Source: Marinibacterium profundimaris
Lineage (GTDB): Bacteria > Pseudomonadota > Alphaproteobacteria > Rhodobacterales > Rhodobacteraceae
Assembly: GCF_002210095.1 (NCBI RefSeq)
Contig: NZ_AQQR01000014.1
Location: 1-64,000, forward strand
Direction: 5' to 3'
Length of the DNA: 64,000 nt
Position 1 is the stretch's first letter; every line of letters begins with the position of its first letter. The notes under the pieces are model-generated. The model saw nothing but the letters and a program-made list of their open reading frames with translations, was not told the DNA's origin and searched no databases. The translations under genes and the position numbers were made by a program. Shown here in pieces: positions 63,400 through 64,000 of the stretch.

Positions 63400-64000
63400 T
63401 CATTCATTAATGACTTTGGAGCCGGCCTGGCCATAGTTTTTGCGAAACCAGTTGTAACAGCGTTCGATTTCCTCGGGCGGCAGCTCTTCCACCGGGCCGC
63501 GGGTCATCGCCAGATGCGTGGTCATCGCCGCCTCTTCCAGGTACATCGCGTTCGACGTGGCCTCTTTCGCCGAGGTTCCCATGGTGAAGACACCATGCGC
63601 CTTGACCAGCACCGCCCAACCGCCTTCGGCAGCCTCGATGATGGCCTCGCCGGTGTCGACCTCGCCGGGGGTGGCATAGCGCGAACAGGGCACATCGCGC
63701 CCCAGCATGTGGGTGATCGGCGTCATCACCGCCGGGATCCGTTCGCCACGCGCCGCGAAACTGCTGGCGTAGGGCGAATGGGTATGCGCCACGCCGAAGA
63801 CGTCGGGGCGGTGACGATAGATGTAAAGGTGAATGCCGGTGTCGACCGAGGGCTTCATCTTGCCCTCGATCACCTTGCCGTCCAGATCGACCACCACCAT
63901 CGTGTCGGGCGTGAGCTTGGCGAATTTCACGCCCGAGGGCTTGATGACGACCAGCCCGGTTTCGGGATCGCGGCCCGAGACATTCCCGCCCGAGCCGACG
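63400..64000 (-). CDS. Class II aldolase / L-ribulose-5-phosphate 4-epimerase family protein (N-terminus outside window)
   Basis: The reading frame continues through the right edge without a start; the 199 codons inside the window read GNVSGRDPETGLVVIKPSGV and then VFGVAHTHSPYASSFAARGE (zinc His-x-His) and KAHGVFTMGTSAKEA. This is the AraD/FucA/UlaF class II family; the GNVS and KPSG patterns and epimerase-like HTHSPYA suggest ribulose- or xylulose-phosphate epimerase. The C-terminal FRKNYGQ block also fits. Upstream genes on the minus strand (transport or kinase) may continue beyond 64000. Confidence 0.88.
   Translation of the reverse strand, partial: VGSGGNVSGRDPETGLVVIKPSGVKFAKLTPDTMVVVDLDGKVIEGKMKPSVDTGIHLYIYRHRPDVFGVAHTHSPYASSFAARGERIPAVMTPITHMLGRDVPCSRYATPGEVDTGEAIIEAAEGGWAVLVKAHGVFTMGTSAKEATSNAMYLEEAAMTTHLAMTRGPVEELPPEEIERCYNWFRKNYGQAGSKVINE

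Overview
The window is GC-rich, gene-dense chromosomal DNA that looks like a member of the Rhodobacteraceae (Roseobacter group, Alphaproteobacteria). The signs are tandem CCUCCUCCC-loop (CcsR/'cuckoo') small RNAs, a CarD / 7Fe-ferredoxin / S4 / Suv3-like-helicase cluster, an RpoH of the RpoHI type, an exonuclease/ATP-dependent ligase pair, and intergenic repeats of the GGAGGTATTT...CCAAGAAGAAG kind. No phage, transposase, integrase or CRISPR array is visible, and the content is mostly housekeeping. Gene functions below come from reading the translated sequences; no database search was run.

Layout. 1-520: tandem small RNAs, then the uvrD helicase (minus). 3.1-9.2 kb: alpha-hydroxy-acid dehydrogenase, pyruvate carboxylase and two small envelope proteins. 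9.3-15 kb: two identical tRNA-Gly genes, a free-standing Lrp-type ligand domain, and the histidine genes hisB-hisH-hisA-hisF-hisE, interrupted by an antisense DUF2147 gene and a small membrane gene. 15-26 kb: CoA-binding protein, a candidate minus-strand sRNA, a Tat-exported YHS protein, rlmB next to tRNA-Tyr, two MFS transporters, an M19 dipeptidase, bluB behind a cobalamin riboswitch, O-acetylhomoserine sulfhydrylase and a PACE-type transporter. 26-39 kb: DUF1254 protein, SIMPL protein, a 1030-residue bitopic protein that resembles a GspL/PilM-GspC/PilP fusion, 4-hydroxyphenylpyruvate dioxygenase with a divergent Lrp regulator, a Kef-type antiporter, an OmpV-like protein, and divergent cobT/cobS.

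39-49 kb: carD, ferredoxin, S4 protein and a Suv3-like helicase on the minus strand, a TPR protein, then an SCP2 protein with an alpha/beta hydrolase and the exonuclease-ligase pair on the plus strand. 49-64 kb: M3 oligopeptidase plus acetyltransferase, a DksA-type zinc finger, a Gfo/Idh oxidoreductase, a capsule-type glycosyltransferase, rpoH, a DUF4386 membrane protein, rluD divergent from a small membrane protein with overlapping start codons, a TPR-glycosyltransferase, a ribbon-helix-helix protein, a degenerate receiver protein, and at the right edge a class II aldolase/epimerase (cut by the window end) followed by its SorC-type regulator.

Functional links: BluB makes the lower B12 ligand that CobT activates and CobS joins to the corrin ring. 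The his genes cover five pathway steps. Both RpoH and the CcsR RNAs belong to the stress response in this family. CarD and the Suv3-like helicase are RNA-polymerase and RNA-processing factors. The most interesting non-coding items are the tandem CcsR RNAs, the candidate sRNA at 15.7 kb, an 18-bp palindromic element present twice, and the transcription-end repeat family.
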